Positions 54,412-64,000 are shown, numbered from the stretch's first letter. The stretch: DNA of 64,000 nt from Cupriavidus necator N-1 (GCF_000219215.1 NC_015726.1:558001-622000); one strand, 5' to 3'. Made by a program: numbers and translations. Notes: generated from the letters alone by a model not told the origin.

Positions 54412-55559
54412 TTCAGCAGTTTCCAGTTGCCGTTGTCGATGGTCAGCATAACCCGCCCGCGCTGGTCGAAGCCATAGTGGTCTTGCCCACTGTAATTCAG
54501 CACGCCGTGCGAGACCACGATGTCGCGCTCGGTCTCCAGCGCCTGCCGCAGCGCCTGGCGGAACGCCGGCGTCCCCGGCTTGGCATGCTTGAGCGCCACG
54601 GGCACGATGCGCTCCAGCACCAGCCCGGCGTCGTAGGCATGGGCGCCGAACTGGGTGCGGCTGTCGGCGCCGTACTGCTTCTCATAGCGGGTGACGTAGT
54701 CCAGCCCCGGCTTGCGCACCGGGTCGCCCGCGGGCAATTGCTCCGGCACGATCACCGGCCCGGCCGGCAGGATTGCGCCATTGACCATGCGCCCGCCGAT
54801 GCGGATCAGGTCCTTGGTGGCCGCGCCGTGGGTGTGGTAGATGGTGCCGCCGTAGCCGCGCTCGCGCAGCGTGGTGTGCGGCAGCGCGGCGCCGGTGCCG
54901 GCGCCGGCGATCAGGATGGCGTCGGGTTTGGCGGCAATCAGCTTGATGGCCTGCGCGGTCACGCTGGTATCGGCGCGGCCGTAGCGCTCGGTGGCGATCA
55001 GGCGGATGCCGTTGGCACTGGCGGCGGCGGTGAAGTCCTTCAGCCAGGTCTCGCCGTAGGCATCGGCAAAGCCGATAAAGCCGATGGTCTTGACGCCGTT
55101 GGTCTTGGCGGTGGCGGCCACGGCATTGGCCATCAGCCGCACCGGCTGCGCCAGCCGGAAGGTCCAGGCGCCGCGCCCGGGCTTGAGCTCAATCGGCGAG
55201 AACGCCAGCTGCACGGTCTGGGCTTCATCGGCCACCTCGGCAATGGCGATCGACGGCGCCACCGCGGACGAGCCCAGGACGATGTCGACCTTGTCCTCGG
55301 AGACAAAGCGGCGCGCCACCTTGGCGCCCTGCGTGGGGTCCGACGCATCGTCCAGCACGATGTAGCGCACCGCCTCGCCGCCGATCTTCTGCGGCAGGTA
55401 GGCCAGCGAGTTCTTCTGCGGGATGCCCAGCGACGCCGACGGGCCGGTGGTGGACAGGCTGACGCCGACGGTGATGTCGGCCAGCGCGCTGCCGGCGCTG
55501 AAGGCGAGGGCCGCGGCCAGCGCGAGGCGGGCCAGCTTGGTGGTGGTCAGGGGCGCCAT
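54408..55559 (-). CDS. ABC transporter substrate-binding protein, LivJ-like
   Basis: A 383-residue periplasmic type I binding protein. The signal peptide ends in SALA (hydrophobic residues 8-22), then DITVGVSLSTTGPSASLGIPQKNSLAYLPQKIGG as in branched-chain/aromatic acid binding proteins. GGAG precedes the start. No permease or ATPase gene is adjacent. Placed between a flavin monooxygenase and MarR gene, it probably binds the substrate of that enzyme or a precursor. Confidence 0.93.
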   Translation of the reverse strand: MAPLTTTKLARLALAAALAFSAGSALADITVGVSLSTTGPSASLGIPQKNSLAYLPQKIGGEAVRYIVLDDASDPTQGAKVARRFVSEDKVDIVLGSSAVAPSIAIAEVADEAQTVQLAFSPIELKPGRGAWTFRLAQPVRLMANAVAATAKTNGVKTIGFIGFADAYGETWLKDFTAAASANGIRLIATERYGRADTSVTAQAIKLIAAKPDAILIAGAGTGAALPHTTLRERGYGGTIYHTHGAATKDLIRIGGRMVNGAILPAGPVIVPEQLPAGDPVRKPGLDYVTRYEKQYGADSRTQFGAHAYDAGLVLERIVPVALKHAKPGTPAFRQALRQALETERDIVVSHGVLNYSGQDHYGFDQRGRVMLTIDNGNWKLLK

Positions 55560-55609
55560 GGTGTCTCCTCTCTCGATGGTCTTGTTCTGCATGTCAAACC
55601 TGCCGGATC

Positions 55610-56863
55610 CTACCGGTTGCCTTGCATCGACTGCCGGTCGAATCCCGCCAGCTGCTTGTACCGCAGCGAAATCGCCTCCAGTTCGGCGCGCGGGATCACC
55701 TGGTCGATGTCGGCAAAGCCCTGCGGCGCACGTTCCTCGGCCAGCTGCATCACTTGCTCGGGCCCGTTCATGCGGTTGCGCAGCACGATGCCGGCGGTGC
55801 GCGGCAGGCGCTCGGCCTCGTATTCGCGCAGCGCGTAGCCGGTGTCGGGCGTGCCGAGCAGGCTGTCGACCAGGTAGCGCGCGTCCAGGATGGCCTGGGC
55901 GCTGCCGTTCGAGCCGATCGGGTACATCGGGTGCGCGGCGTCGCCCAGCAGCGTGACGCGGTCGAAGGTCCAGCGCGGCAGCGGGTCCTTGTCGACCATC
56001 GGGAATTCGTAGATCGCCTGGGCACCGTCGATCAGCGCGGGGATGTCGATCCAGTCCCACTTCCAGTCGGCAAACGCGGCGCAGAACACGGATTTGTCGA
56101 CCTGCTTGTTCCAGTCGCTGCGCGGCGGGGTGTCGGGAACGCTGTCGGGCACGCGCAGCTCGGCGATCCAGTTGACCAGCGAGCGGCCCTGGCGGCGCAG
56201 TGGTTCCGAGATCGGATAGGCCACGAACTTCTGGTCCTGGTGCCCGGCCATGAACATCGAGCGCCCGTCCAGGTAGGGCGGCGCCTCGGTGACCGCGCGC
56301 CACAGCAGGCGGCGCGAAAAACGCGGCAGGTCGCCTGTGGGGTAGAAGTGGCGGCGCACAGCCGAGTGGATGCCATCGGCGCCGACCAGCACATCGGCGC
56401 TGGCTTCGACCTCGGCATTGTCGCTGCGGCGGCGCAGGCCAAAGCGCGCCTGTCCGCCCGCGCCGGTGTCCAGCACGGTCTCGAAGCTATGGCCGGTATG
56501 CACGGCGCTGGCGCCCAGGCGCTCCACCACGGTACGGTGCAGCAGCATCTGGAATTCGCCGCGATGGATCGAGAACTGCGGCCAGTCATAACCGGCCGCC
56601 AGCCCGCGTGGCTCATGCCAGATGCGCTGGCCGCGCTTGTTGTAGTAGGAGAGCGACGAGGTCTCGATGGCGATATCCGCCAGCGCGTCGCGCAGTCCCA
56701 GCTCGGACAGGATGCGCACGGCGTGCGGCAGCAGGTTGATGCCCACGCCCAGCGGGCGCAGCGTTTCGCTGGCCTCCCAGACCTCGGCCTCGATGCCGTG
56801 GCGTTGGCACAGCAGCGCCAGCGTCAGTCCGCCGATGCCGCCACCGGCGATTGCGATCTTCAT
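55610..56863 (-). CDS. FAD-dependent monooxygenase, salicylate/6-hydroxynicotinate hydroxylase-like
   Basis: A 417-residue class A flavoprotein hydroxylase. The FAD dinucleotide fold is MKIAIAGGGIGGLTLALLC, the DG motif is DVLVGADGIHSAVR and the GD motif is VTLLGDAAHPMYPIGSNGSAQAI. It would use NAD(P)H and oxygen to hydroxylate an aromatic substrate, which sequence alone does not reveal. A strong ribosome site GGGGGAG lies upstream. First gene of a three-gene operon with a binding protein and MarR. Confidence 0.92.
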   Translation of the reverse strand: MKIAIAGGGIGGLTLALLCQRHGIEAEVWEASETLRPLGVGINLLPHAVRILSELGLRDALADIAIETSSLSYYNKRGQRIWHEPRGLAAGYDWPQFSIHRGEFQMLLHRTVVERLGASAVHTGHSFETVLDTGAGGQARFGLRRRSDNAEVEASADVLVGADGIHSAVRRHFYPTGDLPRFSRRLLWRAVTEAPPYLDGRSMFMAGHQDQKFVAYPISEPLRRQGRSLVNWIAELRVPDSVPDTPPRSDWNKQVDKSVFCAAFADWKWDWIDIPALIDGAQAIYEFPMVDKDPLPRWTFDRVTLLGDAAHPMYPIGSNGSAQAILDARYLVDSLLGTPDTGYALREYEAERLPRTAGIVLRNRMNGPEQVMQLAEERAPQGFADIDQVIPRAELEAISLRYKQLAGFDRQSMQGNR

Positions 56864-56932
56864 GTTGTCTCCCCCGCGTGCAGGATGCGCCGGTACGCAA
56901 GCGCGGGCGCGCTGCCCCCGGTCGAATTGGAT

Positions 56933-56951
56933 TTGTTATGGAGTATAACAA
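56933..56951. promoter_or_regulatory. MarR-type operator over the monooxygenase promoter
   Basis: TTGTTAT-GGAGT-ATAACAA is a 19-bp palindrome with 7-bp arms. On the minus strand it overlaps the -10 TATACT (56942-56947), whose -35 is TTGCCG (56964-56969), spacing 16. Occupation would block transcription of the monooxygenase operon that encodes a MarR protein. Confidence 0.7.
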
Positions 56952-56980
56952 TTTGACCGGTCGCGGCAAGACGGGGAAGT

Positions 56981-57002
56981 CCCCGGAGTGACGCCTCCGG
57001 GG
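56981..57002 (-). terminator. hairpin after the PACE gene
   Basis: An 8-bp stem CCCCGGAG/CTCCGGGG with a 6-nt loop, 18 nt after the PACE stop. No U-run follows, so its strength is uncertain. Confidence 0.4.
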
Positions 57003-57019
57003 TCAGGAAAAACCCGCGC

Positions 57020-57472
57020 TCAGCCGAGCGCGGCGCCTTCCGGCTTGGCTTGTGCCTGCAGCGAAGGCACCGGGAAGACAAGGTCGTACAGCCAGTTGTA
57101 CACGAGCGCGTAGACCATGTAGAAGCCGGCCACGGCGAGGTCCATGATGAGCGCGTCGAACAGGCTGATGCCCAGGTACCAGGCCACCGACGGCAGGAAC
57201 ACCACCAGCAGGCCCAGTTCGAACAGCACGGCGTGCAGCACGCGCACCGGCAGCGACTTGCGCAGCTGGCCGGTGAACCGCAGCATGCCCTTGTCGAACA
57301 GCACGTTGTACAGGTAGTTCCAGCCGGTGGCGATCAGCGAGGCGACCGCGCCGATCACGCCCATCTCATGCAGTTCATAGCCGAAGGCCCAGCTGGCCAC
57401 CGGCGCGAAAATCAGCAGGCCGACCACCTCGAAGCCGATGGCGTGGCGAATCCGGTCCCAGGTCTTGCGCAT
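57020..57472 (-). CDS. PACE-family (AceI-like) multidrug/biocide efflux transporter
   Basis: A 150-residue inner-membrane protein with four helices in two tandem bacterial transmembrane pair domains. Repeat 1 has RHAIGFEVVGLLIFAPVASW and GWNYLYNVLFDKG; repeat 2 has RVLHAVLFELGLLVVFLPSVAWYLG and YALVYNWLYDLVFP. The paired E and N-Y patterns are conserved in AceI homologues, which export chlorhexidine and short diamines. Divergent from a LysR regulator, the usual arrangement for this family. Confidence 0.95.
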   Translation of the reverse strand: MRKTWDRIRHAIGFEVVGLLIFAPVASWAFGYELHEMGVIGAVASLIATGWNYLYNVLFDKGMLRFTGQLRKSLPVRVLHAVLFELGLLVVFLPSVAWYLGISLFDALIMDLAVAGFYMVYALVYNWLYDLVFPVPSLQAQAKPEGAALG

Positions 57473-57508
57473 CGTTGTTCTCCTTGCGTGTCAAACGCGA
57501 TGGGAGCT

Positions 57509-57561
57509 AGTCTATCTGCTGGGTAGGGATTGCCAAGTTGGATACTATCTGCAAAACAGAT
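57509..57561. promoter_or_regulatory. PACE promoter and LysR box
   Basis: ATCTG-CAAAA-CAGAT (57547-57561) is a T-N11-A LysR-type palindrome 23 nt before the LysR start. On the minus strand, -35 TTGGCA (57531-57536) and -10 TAGACT (57509-57514), spacing 16, would drive the PACE gene. The box thus sits just upstream of that -35, the activator position. Confidence 0.65.
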
Positions 57562-57583
57562 GGATAAACATTGAAAGTTATTT

Positions 57584-58489
57584 ATGAGCCTCTCCATCGA
57601 GCAATTGCAGGCATTCGTCGCGGCGGCTGACACCGGTTCGTTCTCGGCCGCCGCGCGCCGGCTGGGCAAGGCGCAGTCGGTGGTCAGCGCGGCGGTGTCC
57701 AACCTGGAAATCGACGCCGGCAACGCGCTGTTCGACCGCGCCGGCCGTTACCCGGTACTGACTCCCGCGGGCGAGCGGCTGCTGGCCGAGGCGCGCGTGA
57801 TCCTGGAGCGCTGCGAACACTTCCGCGGCGTGGCCAAGAGCCTGGGCGAGGGCGTGGAGACGCGGCTGGTGCTGGCGGTGGACGAGCTTTATCCGGAAGA
57901 GACGCTGGGCATGCTGCTGGAAGAATTTTCCAGCCGCTTCCCGGCGGTGGAGCTTGAGCTGCTGTTTCCGTTGATGGAGGACGTCAGCCGACTGGTGCTG
58001 GAAGGCGGCGCCGACCTCGGCATCATGTGGCGGCAGGAGGTGCTGCCGCCGGCGCTGGGCTTCCATGCGCTGGGCTGGGTGCCGATGCAGATCCTGTGCG
58101 CGCCCGAGCATCCGCTGGCCGGCCAGCGCGTGGACTGGGAGGAACTGAAGCGCTACCGCCAGCTGATGGTCGCAACCCGCTCAGACAGCGAAGAGAAGAT
58201 GCGCCTGCGCGTGGCCGCGGACGTGTGGTGGGTGGAAAGCCAGTGGGTGATCGTGGAGCTGGTCAAGCGCGGGCTAGGCTGGGCCTTCGTGCCGTGGCAC
58301 GTGGTGGCCAATTCACCGGCCGCGGCGCGGCTGGTGACGCCGCCGCTGGCATTCCAGCAACAGGACTGGCCGGTGGCGATGGAACTGGTCTGGCACAAGC
58401 AGCGGCCGCTGGGCAAGGCCGCCACCTGGCTGCGCGAGCGCATTTGCCAACAGCCGCTGCCGCGCGCCCCGGCGGCTAGCGCTGGCTGA
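57584..58489 (+). CDS. LysR-family transcriptional regulator
   Basis: A 301-residue regulator. The N-terminal winged helix is MSLSIEQLQAFVAAADTGSFSAAARRLGKAQSVVSAAVSNLEIDAGNALFDRAGR, followed by a LysR substrate-binding domain from about residue 90. It is divergent from the PACE efflux gene and likely its activator, responding to a PACE substrate such as a polyamine. Its 3' end overlaps the convergent efflux gene by 14 nt. Confidence 0.93.
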   Translation: MSLSIEQLQAFVAAADTGSFSAAARRLGKAQSVVSAAVSNLEIDAGNALFDRAGRYPVLTPAGERLLAEARVILERCEHFRGVAKSLGEGVETRLVLAVDELYPEETLGMLLEEFSSRFPAVELELLFPLMEDVSRLVLEGGADLGIMWRQEVLPPALGFHALGWVPMQILCAPEHPLAGQRVDWEELKRYRQLMVATRSDSEEKMRLRVAADVWWVESQWVIVELVKRGLGWAFVPWHVVANSPAAARLVTPPLAFQQQDWPVAMELVWHKQRPLGKAATWLRERICQQPLPRAPAASAG

Positions 58490-59969
58490 CGGCCTGGTTC
58501 GTACCGGCCTGTGCCGGCGTAGCCTCCGCGCCGGGCGCATGCCAGCCGCCGCCCATCGCCTTGATCAGCACCACCGCCGCCGTGTACTGGCGGCCGGCGA
58601 TCGACAGTGCGGTGCGCTCGGCGGTGTAGGCGCTGGTCTGCGCCGTCAGCACGTCGAGCAGGCCAGCGGTGCCGGCGCGGTAGCGGTTGTTCACCAGCGC
58701 CAGCGCCTCGCGCGCCGAGCGCAGCGCGTCGTTCTGCACCACCGCTTCCTGTTCCAACAGCCGCTGCGCGGCGAGGTTGTCCTCGACTTCCTGGAACGCG
58801 CCCAGCACGGTCTGGCGGTAGTTGGCCACGGTCTGGTCGTAGGCCGCCACCGCCTGCGCCTTGGCCGCGCTGCGCAGGCCGCCGTCGAACAGCGTGCCGG
58901 CCAGCCCGCCGCCGATCGACCAGATCCGGTCCGGCAGCGACATCCAGCGCGCCAGCGTGCTGGCGGTCAAGCCGCCGCTGGCCGACAGCGACAGGGTCGG
59001 GTAGTAGGCTGCCTGCGCCACGCCGATCTGCGCATTAGCCGAGGCCATGCGGCGCTCGGCCGCGCCGATGTCGGGGCGGCGCTCCAACAGTTGCGACGGC
59101 ACCGCGGCCGGCACGCGCGGCGGCGCTGTGCGGAAGTCGTCGGCGCCCAGCGTCAGCGCCGCAGGGGGCTTGCCCACCAGCACGGCGATGGCGTGCTCCA
59201 GCTGCGCGCGCGTGATCTGGATGTCGATCTGCTGCGCCTGCGCGCTCTTGAGCTGGGTCTCTGACTGCAGCACGTCCGAGCGCTGCGCGGTGCCCGCCGC
59301 ATACTGGTTCTGCACCAGCTGCAGCGACTTCTGGTAATCGGCCACGGTGCGGTCCAGCAGGGCCTTCTGCGCATCGGCCACGCGCAGCAGGAAGTAGCTC
59401 TGCGCCAGCGTCGCCTGGGTCGATAGCAGCGTCGAGGCCAGGTCGGCCTGGCTGGCCTGTGCACTGGCCTCGCTGCTTTCCACCTGGCGCCGCACGCGGC
59501 CCCAGACGTCGATTTCCCAGGTTGCGCCCAGCGTCACGCTCTGCCCGTTGAGCGTATTGCCGCTGGCGCCGCGCGCGCGCGACGCCCCGGCCTGCGCGTC
59601 GACGATCGGGAAGAAGCCGGCGCGCGCCGCCTGCAGCGCGGCCACGGCCTGACGGTACTGCGCCTCGGCGGCCTTGATGTTCTGGTTCGAGATCTGCACC
59701 TCGGACATTAGCGCGTCGAGCTGCGCATCGCCGAACACGGTCCACCAGTCGGCGCGTGCCAGCGCATCCTGCGGCTCGGCGGGCTTCCAGTCGCCGCTCC
59801 AGGCGGTAGCGTCGGCCGTGCCCGCCGTGCCATCGGCTTCCTTGAACGCTTCCGACACGGGTGCGTCCGGGCGCTTGTAGTCGGGGCCCACCGCGCAGCC
59901 GGCCAGCAGCAGCGCGCAGGCCAGCGGCAACGGCAGGGCATGAATCAGCAGACGGGTAAAAACAGTCAT
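58476..59969 (-). CDS. outer-membrane efflux channel lipoprotein, OprM/NodT family
   Basis: A 497-residue outer-membrane factor. The signal ends in lipobox LLAGC, followed by AVGPDYKRPDAPV, standard for OprM-like proteins. Two OEP repeats are seen, with VDAQAGASRARGASGN and TWEIDVWGRVRRQVESSEASAQA in the first and YYPTLSLSASGGL in the second. The start at 59969 puts the lipobox at normal depth; an earlier TTG is less likely. It is the last gene of the RND operon, 17 nt after the permease, and provides its exit duct. Confidence 0.94.
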   Translation of the reverse strand: MTVFTRLLIHALPLPLACALLLAGCAVGPDYKRPDAPVSEAFKEADGTAGTADATAWSGDWKPAEPQDALARADWWTVFGDAQLDALMSEVQISNQNIKAAEAQYRQAVAALQAARAGFFPIVDAQAGASRARGASGNTLNGQSVTLGATWEIDVWGRVRRQVESSEASAQASQADLASTLLSTQATLAQSYFLLRVADAQKALLDRTVADYQKSLQLVQNQYAAGTAQRSDVLQSETQLKSAQAQQIDIQITRAQLEHAIAVLVGKPPAALTLGADDFRTAPPRVPAAVPSQLLERRPDIGAAERRMASANAQIGVAQAAYYPTLSLSASGGLTASTLARWMSLPDRIWSIGGGLAGTLFDGGLRSAAKAQAVAAYDQTVANYRQTVLGAFQEVEDNLAAQRLLEQEAVVQNDALRSAREALALVNNRYRAGTAGLLDVLTAQTSAYTAERTALSIAGRQYTAAVVLIKAMGGGWHAPGAEATPAQAGTNQAVSQR

Positions 59970-59986
59970 AAAGAGTCTCTGCAAAT

Positions 59987-62900
59987 CTAGACGGCAGCCG
60001 GCTGGTCCGGCGTGCCAGTACCACGGCGGCGCTGGCGCCAGGCCTTGACCTTCAGGCGCCAGCGGTCCAGCGTCAGGTAGACCACCGGCGTGGTGTACAG
60101 CGTCAGCAGCTGGCTTACCACCAGCCCGCCGACAATGGAGATGCCCAGCGGCGCGCGCAGCTCGGCGCCGTCGCCGCGGCCGATCGCCAGCGGCACCGCG
60201 CCCAGCAGCGCGGCCATGGTGGTCATCAGGATCGGGCGGAAACGCAGCAGGCAGGCGCGGTAGATCGCGTCGCGCGGCGACAGCCCCTCGCGCCGTTCGG
60301 CATCGATGGCAAAGTCGATCATCATGATCGCGTTCTTCTTGACGATGCCGATCAGCAGGATCACGCCGATCAGCGCGATGATGCTGAAGTCGGTCTTCGA
60401 TGCCAGCAACGCCAGCAGCGCGCCCACGCCCGCCGAGGGCAGCGTCGACAGGATCGTCAGCGGGTGCACGTAGCTTTCATACAGCACGCCCAGCACGATA
60501 TAGATCGTGATCAGCGCCGCCAGGATCAGGATCGGCTGGCTCTTTAGCGAGTCCTGGAACGCCTTGGCGCCGCCCTGGAAGTTGGCGCGCAGCGTCTCCG
60601 GCACGCCGATGCGCGCCATCTCGCGCGTTATAGCGTCGGTCGCCTGCGACAGCGATATGCCCTCGGCCAGGTTGAACGAGATCGTCGAGGCCGCGAACTG
60701 GCCCTGGTGGTTCACGCCCAGCGGCGTGCTGGTCGGGGTTACGCGCGCGAAGGCCGCCAGCGGCACGCGGTTGCCGTTGCCGGTGACCACGTAGATGTCC
60801 TTGAGCGCATCGGGCCCCTGCAGGTACTCCTGGCTCAGCTCCATCACCACGCGGTACTGGTTCAGCGGATGGTAGATGGTGGACACCAGCCGCTGGCCGA
60901 AGGCATCGTTGAGCACCGCATCCACCTGCTGCGCGGTCACGCCCAGGCGCGAGGCCGCGTCGCGGTCGATGATCACCGAGGTCTGCAGGCCCTTGTCGTT
61001 GGTATCGGTGTCGATATCCTCCAGCCCCTTCAGGTTCGACAACGCGGCGCGCACCTTGGGCTCCCACGCGCGCAGCACCTCCAGGTCGTCTGACTGCAGC
61101 GTGAACTGGTATTGCGAACTGCTCTGCCGCCCGCCGATGCGGATGTCCTGCACCGACTGCAGGAACAGGCTCGCGCCTGGCTCCTTGGCCAGCTTGCCGC
61201 GCAGCCTCGCGATGATCGCGTCGGCCGATTCCTTGCGCTCCGACAGCGGCTTGAGCGTGACGAACATCTGCCCGGTATTGCGCTGCGAGCCGCCGGTAAA
61301 GCCGGTCACGTTCTCCACCGCCGGATCCGACCGCACGATGGTGATGAAGTTGTCGAGCTTGCCGCGCATGGCCTGGAATGAGGTGGCCTGGTCGGCGCGG
61401 ATAAAGCCGATCAGCCGGCCGGTGTCCTGCTGCGGGAAGAAGCCCTTGGGCACGATCACGTACAGGTACACGTTCAGCGCGATGGTGGCGATCAGCACCA
61501 GCCACACCAGCGGGCTGAAGCGCAGCGCCGTGGACAGCGAGCGCGCATAGCCGTCGTGCAGCCACTGGAACATGCGCTCGGTGGCGCGGAAGAAGCGGCT
61601 CTGCTTCTCCGGCTCGGGCGGGCGCAGCAGGCGCGCGCACATCATCGGCGTGGTGGTCAGCGACACCACCAGCGATACCAGGATCGCCACTGACAGCGTG
61701 ATCGCGAACTCCTGGAACAGGCGGCCGACAATGCCGCCCATCATCAGCAGCGGGATGAATACTGCGATCAGCGACAGGCTCATCGACAGCACCGTGAAGC
61801 CCACTTCGCGCGCACCGCGCAGCGCGGCGGCGAGCGGCTTCATGCCTTCCTCGATATGGCGCGAGATGTTTTCCAGCACCACGATGGCATCGTCGACCAC
61901 AAAGCCGGTGGCAATCGTCAGCGCCATCAGCGACAGGTTGTTCAGCGAGAACCCGGCCAGGTACATCACCGAGAACGTGCCGATCAGCGACACCGGCACC
62001 GCCACGCTGGGGATCAAGGTGGCGCGCACATTGCGCAGGAACACGAACACCACCATGATCACCAGCGCCACTGAGATCATCAGCGTGTGCTCGACCTCGC
62101 GCAGCGAGGCGCGGATGGTGGGCGTGCGGTCCATCATCACGTTCATCGAGATTGCCGCCGGGATCATCTTCTGCAGGTTCGGCAGCATCTCGTTGACGCG
62201 GTCGACGGTCTCGATGATGTTGGCGCCGGGCGAGCGGTTCAGCACCAGCAGCACCGACGGCTTGCCGTTGGCCGAACCGGCGTTGCGGATGTCCTGCACC
62301 GAGTCGACCACATTGGCCACGTCGTGCAGCCGCACCGGCACCGCGAACGAGTTGGGGCCGCTAGTGGCACTGGTGCCGCCGGTGGCGCCGCTGGTGATGG
62401 TGGTGGTGCCGCTGCTGGTGGTCAGCGTGGTCACGGTGACGCCGTTGATCACCTTGGTGCTGACGCCGCCGCTGGCGGCGGCGTTGGCGGTGCTGGCAAT
62501 CAGCGCGCCCGCCGACGTCGACGAGAAGGTTCCTGGCGTGGCATAGCGGATGATCAGCGGCATGTAGTCTTCCGCCTTCATCGCCTGGTCGTTGGCATAG
62601 ACCTGCCAGTTGTTGGCGGCGTTCTCCAGCGTGCCCAGCGGCCGGTTGGCATTGGTAGCGCTGATGGTGTTGCGCACGTCCTCCAGCGAGATGCCGTAGT
62701 GGTTCAGCGCGGTCGGGTTCAGCTCCACCCGCACCGCCGGCAGCGAGGCCCCGCCGATGGTGACCTGGCCCACGCCATCGACCTGTGACAGCTTCTGCGC
62801 CAGGATGGTCGAGGCCGCGTCATAGAGCTGCCCGCGCGTCATGGTCGGCGACGTCAGCGCGATGATCATGATCGGCGCGTCGGCCGGGTTGACCTTGCGG

Positions 62901-63286
62901 TAGGTCGGGTTGTTGGGCAGGCTGGTCGGCAGCGTCGCGCGCGAGGCGTTGATTGCCGCCTGCACGTCGCGCGCGGCGCCGTCGATATTGCGCGACAGGT
63001 CGAACTGCAGCGTCACGCGGGTGGAGCCGAGTGAGCTGCTCGACGTGATCTCGGTCACGCCGGCGATGGTGCCGAGCGCGCGCTCGAGCGGCGTGGCCAC
63101 GGTGGCGGCCATCGTTTCCGGGCTCGCACCCGGCAGCGACGCCGATACCGAGATGGTCGGGAAATCCACCTGCGGCAGCGGCGACACCGGCAGCAGCCGC
63201 AGCGCGGCCAGTCCCGCCAGCAGGATGCCGAGCGTCAGCAGCGCGGTCGCGACGGGGCGGTGGATGAAGGCAGCCGAGAGATTCAT
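59987..63286 (-). CDS. mdtC: RND multidrug efflux permease, MdtC/MuxC type
   Basis: A 1099-residue inner-membrane proton-driven pump of the HAE1 family. It opens [21 protein letters not shown] and carries [19 protein letters not shown] in TM4, the proton-relay aspartate pair. MdtC and MuxC are about 1025-1040 residues; the extra length is a Thr/Ser/Gly/Ala-rich insertion at about residues 251-315 in the first porter region. It follows the MdtB-like gene by 2 nt; the two act as a heteromeric trimer. Function as part of a drug or metabolite exporter is inferred. Confidence 0.95.
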   Translation of the reverse strand: MNLSAAFIHRPVATALLTLGILLAGLAALRLLPVSPLPQVDFPTISVSASLPGASPETMAATVATPLERALGTIAGVTEITSSSSLGSTRVTLQFDLSRNIDGAARDVQAAINASRATLPTSLPNNPTYRKVNPADAPIMIIALTSPTMTRGQLYDAASTILAQKLSQVDGVGQVTIGGASLPAVRVELNPTALNHYGISLEDVRNTISATNANRPLGTLENAANNWQVYANDQAMKAEDYMPLIIRYATPGTFSSTSAGALIASTANAAASGGVSTKVINGVTVTTLTTSSGTTTITSGATGGTSATSGPNSFAVPVRLHDVANVVDSVQDIRNAGSANGKPSVLLVLNRSPGANIIETVDRVNEMLPNLQKMIPAAISMNVMMDRTPTIRASLREVEHTLMISVALVIMVVFVFLRNVRATLIPSVAVPVSLIGTFSVMYLAGFSLNNLSLMALTIATGFVVDDAIVVLENISRHIEEGMKPLAAALRGAREVGFTVLSMSLSLIAVFIPLLMMGGIVGRLFQEFAITLSVAILVSLVVSLTTTPMMCARLLRPPEPEKQSRFFRATERMFQWLHDGYARSLSTALRFSPLVWLVLIATIALNVYLYVIVPKGFFPQQDTGRLIGFIRADQATSFQAMRGKLDNFITIVRSDPAVENVTGFTGGSQRNTGQMFVTLKPLSERKESADAIIARLRGKLAKEPGASLFLQSVQDIRIGGRQSSSQYQFTLQSDDLEVLRAWEPKVRAALSNLKGLEDIDTDTNDKGLQTSVIIDRDAASRLGVTAQQVDAVLNDAFGQRLVSTIYHPLNQYRVVMELSQEYLQGPDALKDIYVVTGNGNRVPLAAFARVTPTSTPLGVNHQGQFAASTISFNLAEGISLSQATDAITREMARIGVPETLRANFQGGAKAFQDSLKSQPILILAALITIYIVLGVLYESYVHPLTILSTLPSAGVGALLALLASKTDFSIIALIGVILLIGIVKKNAIMMIDFAIDAERREGLSPRDAIYRACLLRFRPILMTTMAALLGAVPLAIGRGDGAELRAPLGISIVGGLVVSQLLTLYTTPVVYLTLDRWRLKVKAWRQRRRGTGTPDQPAAV

Positions 63287-63288
63287 CG

Positions 63289-64000
63289 TTACACCGGCTC
63301 CTCGCCGGTACCGCCTTCCTCCGGATCGCCGAAGCGCCGCTTGCGCCAGCCCTTCACGCGCGTGGCGATGCGGTCGAAGGCCAGGTAGATCACCGGCGTG
63401 GTGAACAGCGTCAGCACCTGGCTGACCAGCAGGCCGCCCACCATGGTCACGCCCAGCGGCCGGCGCAGCTCGCTGCCGATGCCCGAGCCCAGCATCAGCG
63501 GCAGCGCCGCCAGCAGGGCCGCCATGGTGGTCATCAGGATCGGGCGGAAGCGCAGCAGGCAGGCCTGGAAGATCGCGTCGCGCGGCTTCATGCCGCCCTC
63601 GCGCTCAGCCTCGAGCGCGAAGTCGATCATCATGATCGCGTTCTTCTTGACGATGCCGATCAGCAGGATGATGCCGATGATCGCGATGATGCCCAGGTCC
63701 TGGCCCGCCACCAGCAGCGCCAGCAGCGCGCCCACGCCGGCAGACGGCAGTGTCGACAGGATGGTGACCGGGTGGATGGTGCTTTCATACAGCACGCCCA
63801 GCACGATATACATCGTCACCACCGCGGCCAGGATCAGCCACAGCGTGTTCGACAGCGACGCGCGGAAGGCCAACGCGGCGCCCTGGAAGCTGGTCTGCAT
63901 CGAGATCGGCAGGCCCAGTTCGTGTTCCACCTTGGTGATCTTGTCGACCGCGGCGCCCAGCGATTCGCCGTGCGCGAGGTTGAACGAGATCGTCGCCGCC
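63289..64000 (-). CDS. mdtB: RND multidrug efflux permease, MdtB/MuxB type (partial)
   Basis: Only the C-terminal 236 codons are inside the window; the gene continues beyond 64000. Visible are [19 protein letters not shown], the helices [23 protein letters not shown] and [32 protein letters not shown], then [21 protein letters not shown], the usual C-terminal RND half. It is closely related to the MdtC-like gene that follows. A membrane-fusion protein gene is expected further upstream, outside the window. Confidence 0.94.
   Translation of the reverse strand, partial: AATISFNLAHGESLGAAVDKITKVEHELGLPISMQTSFQGAALAFRASLSNTLWLILAAVVTMYIVLGVLYESTIHPVTILSTLPSAGVGALLALLVAGQDLGIIAIIGIILLIGIVKKNAIMMIDFALEAEREGGMKPRDAIFQACLLRFRPILMTTMAALLAALPLMLGSGIGSELRRPLGVTMVGGLLVSQVLTLFTTPVIYLAFDRIATRVKGWRKRRFGDPEEGGTGEEPV

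Overview
The window is GC-rich DNA, densely coded on both strands, from the chromosome of a beta-proteobacterium of the Burkholderiales. It most resembles Cupriavidus (Ralstonia eutropha-like). I base this on the recA-recX-DUF2889-sucCD-TerC-pilA order, the pgk-pyk-fba-purCEK order, orphan tripartite-tricarboxylate (Bug) binding proteins and TctDE-type two-component genes. The species assignment rests on remembered gene order and protein style, not on a search.

Layout. 0.3-8.5 kb: RhlE helicase, SrkA-like kinase, a universal stress protein behind an FNR/ANR-type box, a family III CoA-transferase, a carboxymuconolactone decarboxylase-like protein, a LuxR-type response regulator, and two periplasmic cell-wall enzymes (L,D-transpeptidase and a DUF882/M15 peptidase). 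8.5-13.4 kb: tRNA-Met, a large MHS-type MFS transporter, and an operon of response regulator, TctE-like kinase and orphan DUF4212 subunit. 13.4-19.4 kb: SOS-controlled recA, recX, DUF2889, sucCD and a TerC-family gene. 19.4-23 kb: pilA with a sigma-54 promoter and repeated upstream sites, a PglL-like pilin glycosylase, and two small envelope proteins. 23.3-28.1 kb: moaC, BepA-like protease, AraC regulator and a class A beta-lactamase-like lipoprotein. 28.1-31.3 kb: an accessory island in which a TnpB element with a truncated tnpA has cut a secreted-protein gene and is followed by an IS1111-group IS110 element. 31.3-42.7 kb: alpha/beta hydrolase, NTF2-like protein, waaF, zinc-finger protein, ilvE, SNF2-family helicase, Bug protein and two tandem LuxR-type regulators. 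43-50.8 kb: pgk, pyk, fba, purC, purE, purK and a Sua5-type gene. 50.8-64 kb: azlCD, PBP4, a flavin monooxygenase/binding protein/MarR operon, a PACE efflux gene divergent from a LysR gene, and a MdtBC-OprM-like tripartite efflux operon that runs off the right edge.

The housekeeping blocks are conventional. The points most worth a second look are the nested TnpB/IS1111 island with its flanking 14-bp inverted repeat, the pilA control region, the FNR-like box beside a 26-bp palindrome upstream of the stress protein, the DUF4212 gene without its symporter, and unusual insertions in the MFS and RND transporters. I found no CRISPR array, prophage or rRNA. The many long open frames antisense to real genes are GC-driven shadows and are omitted.
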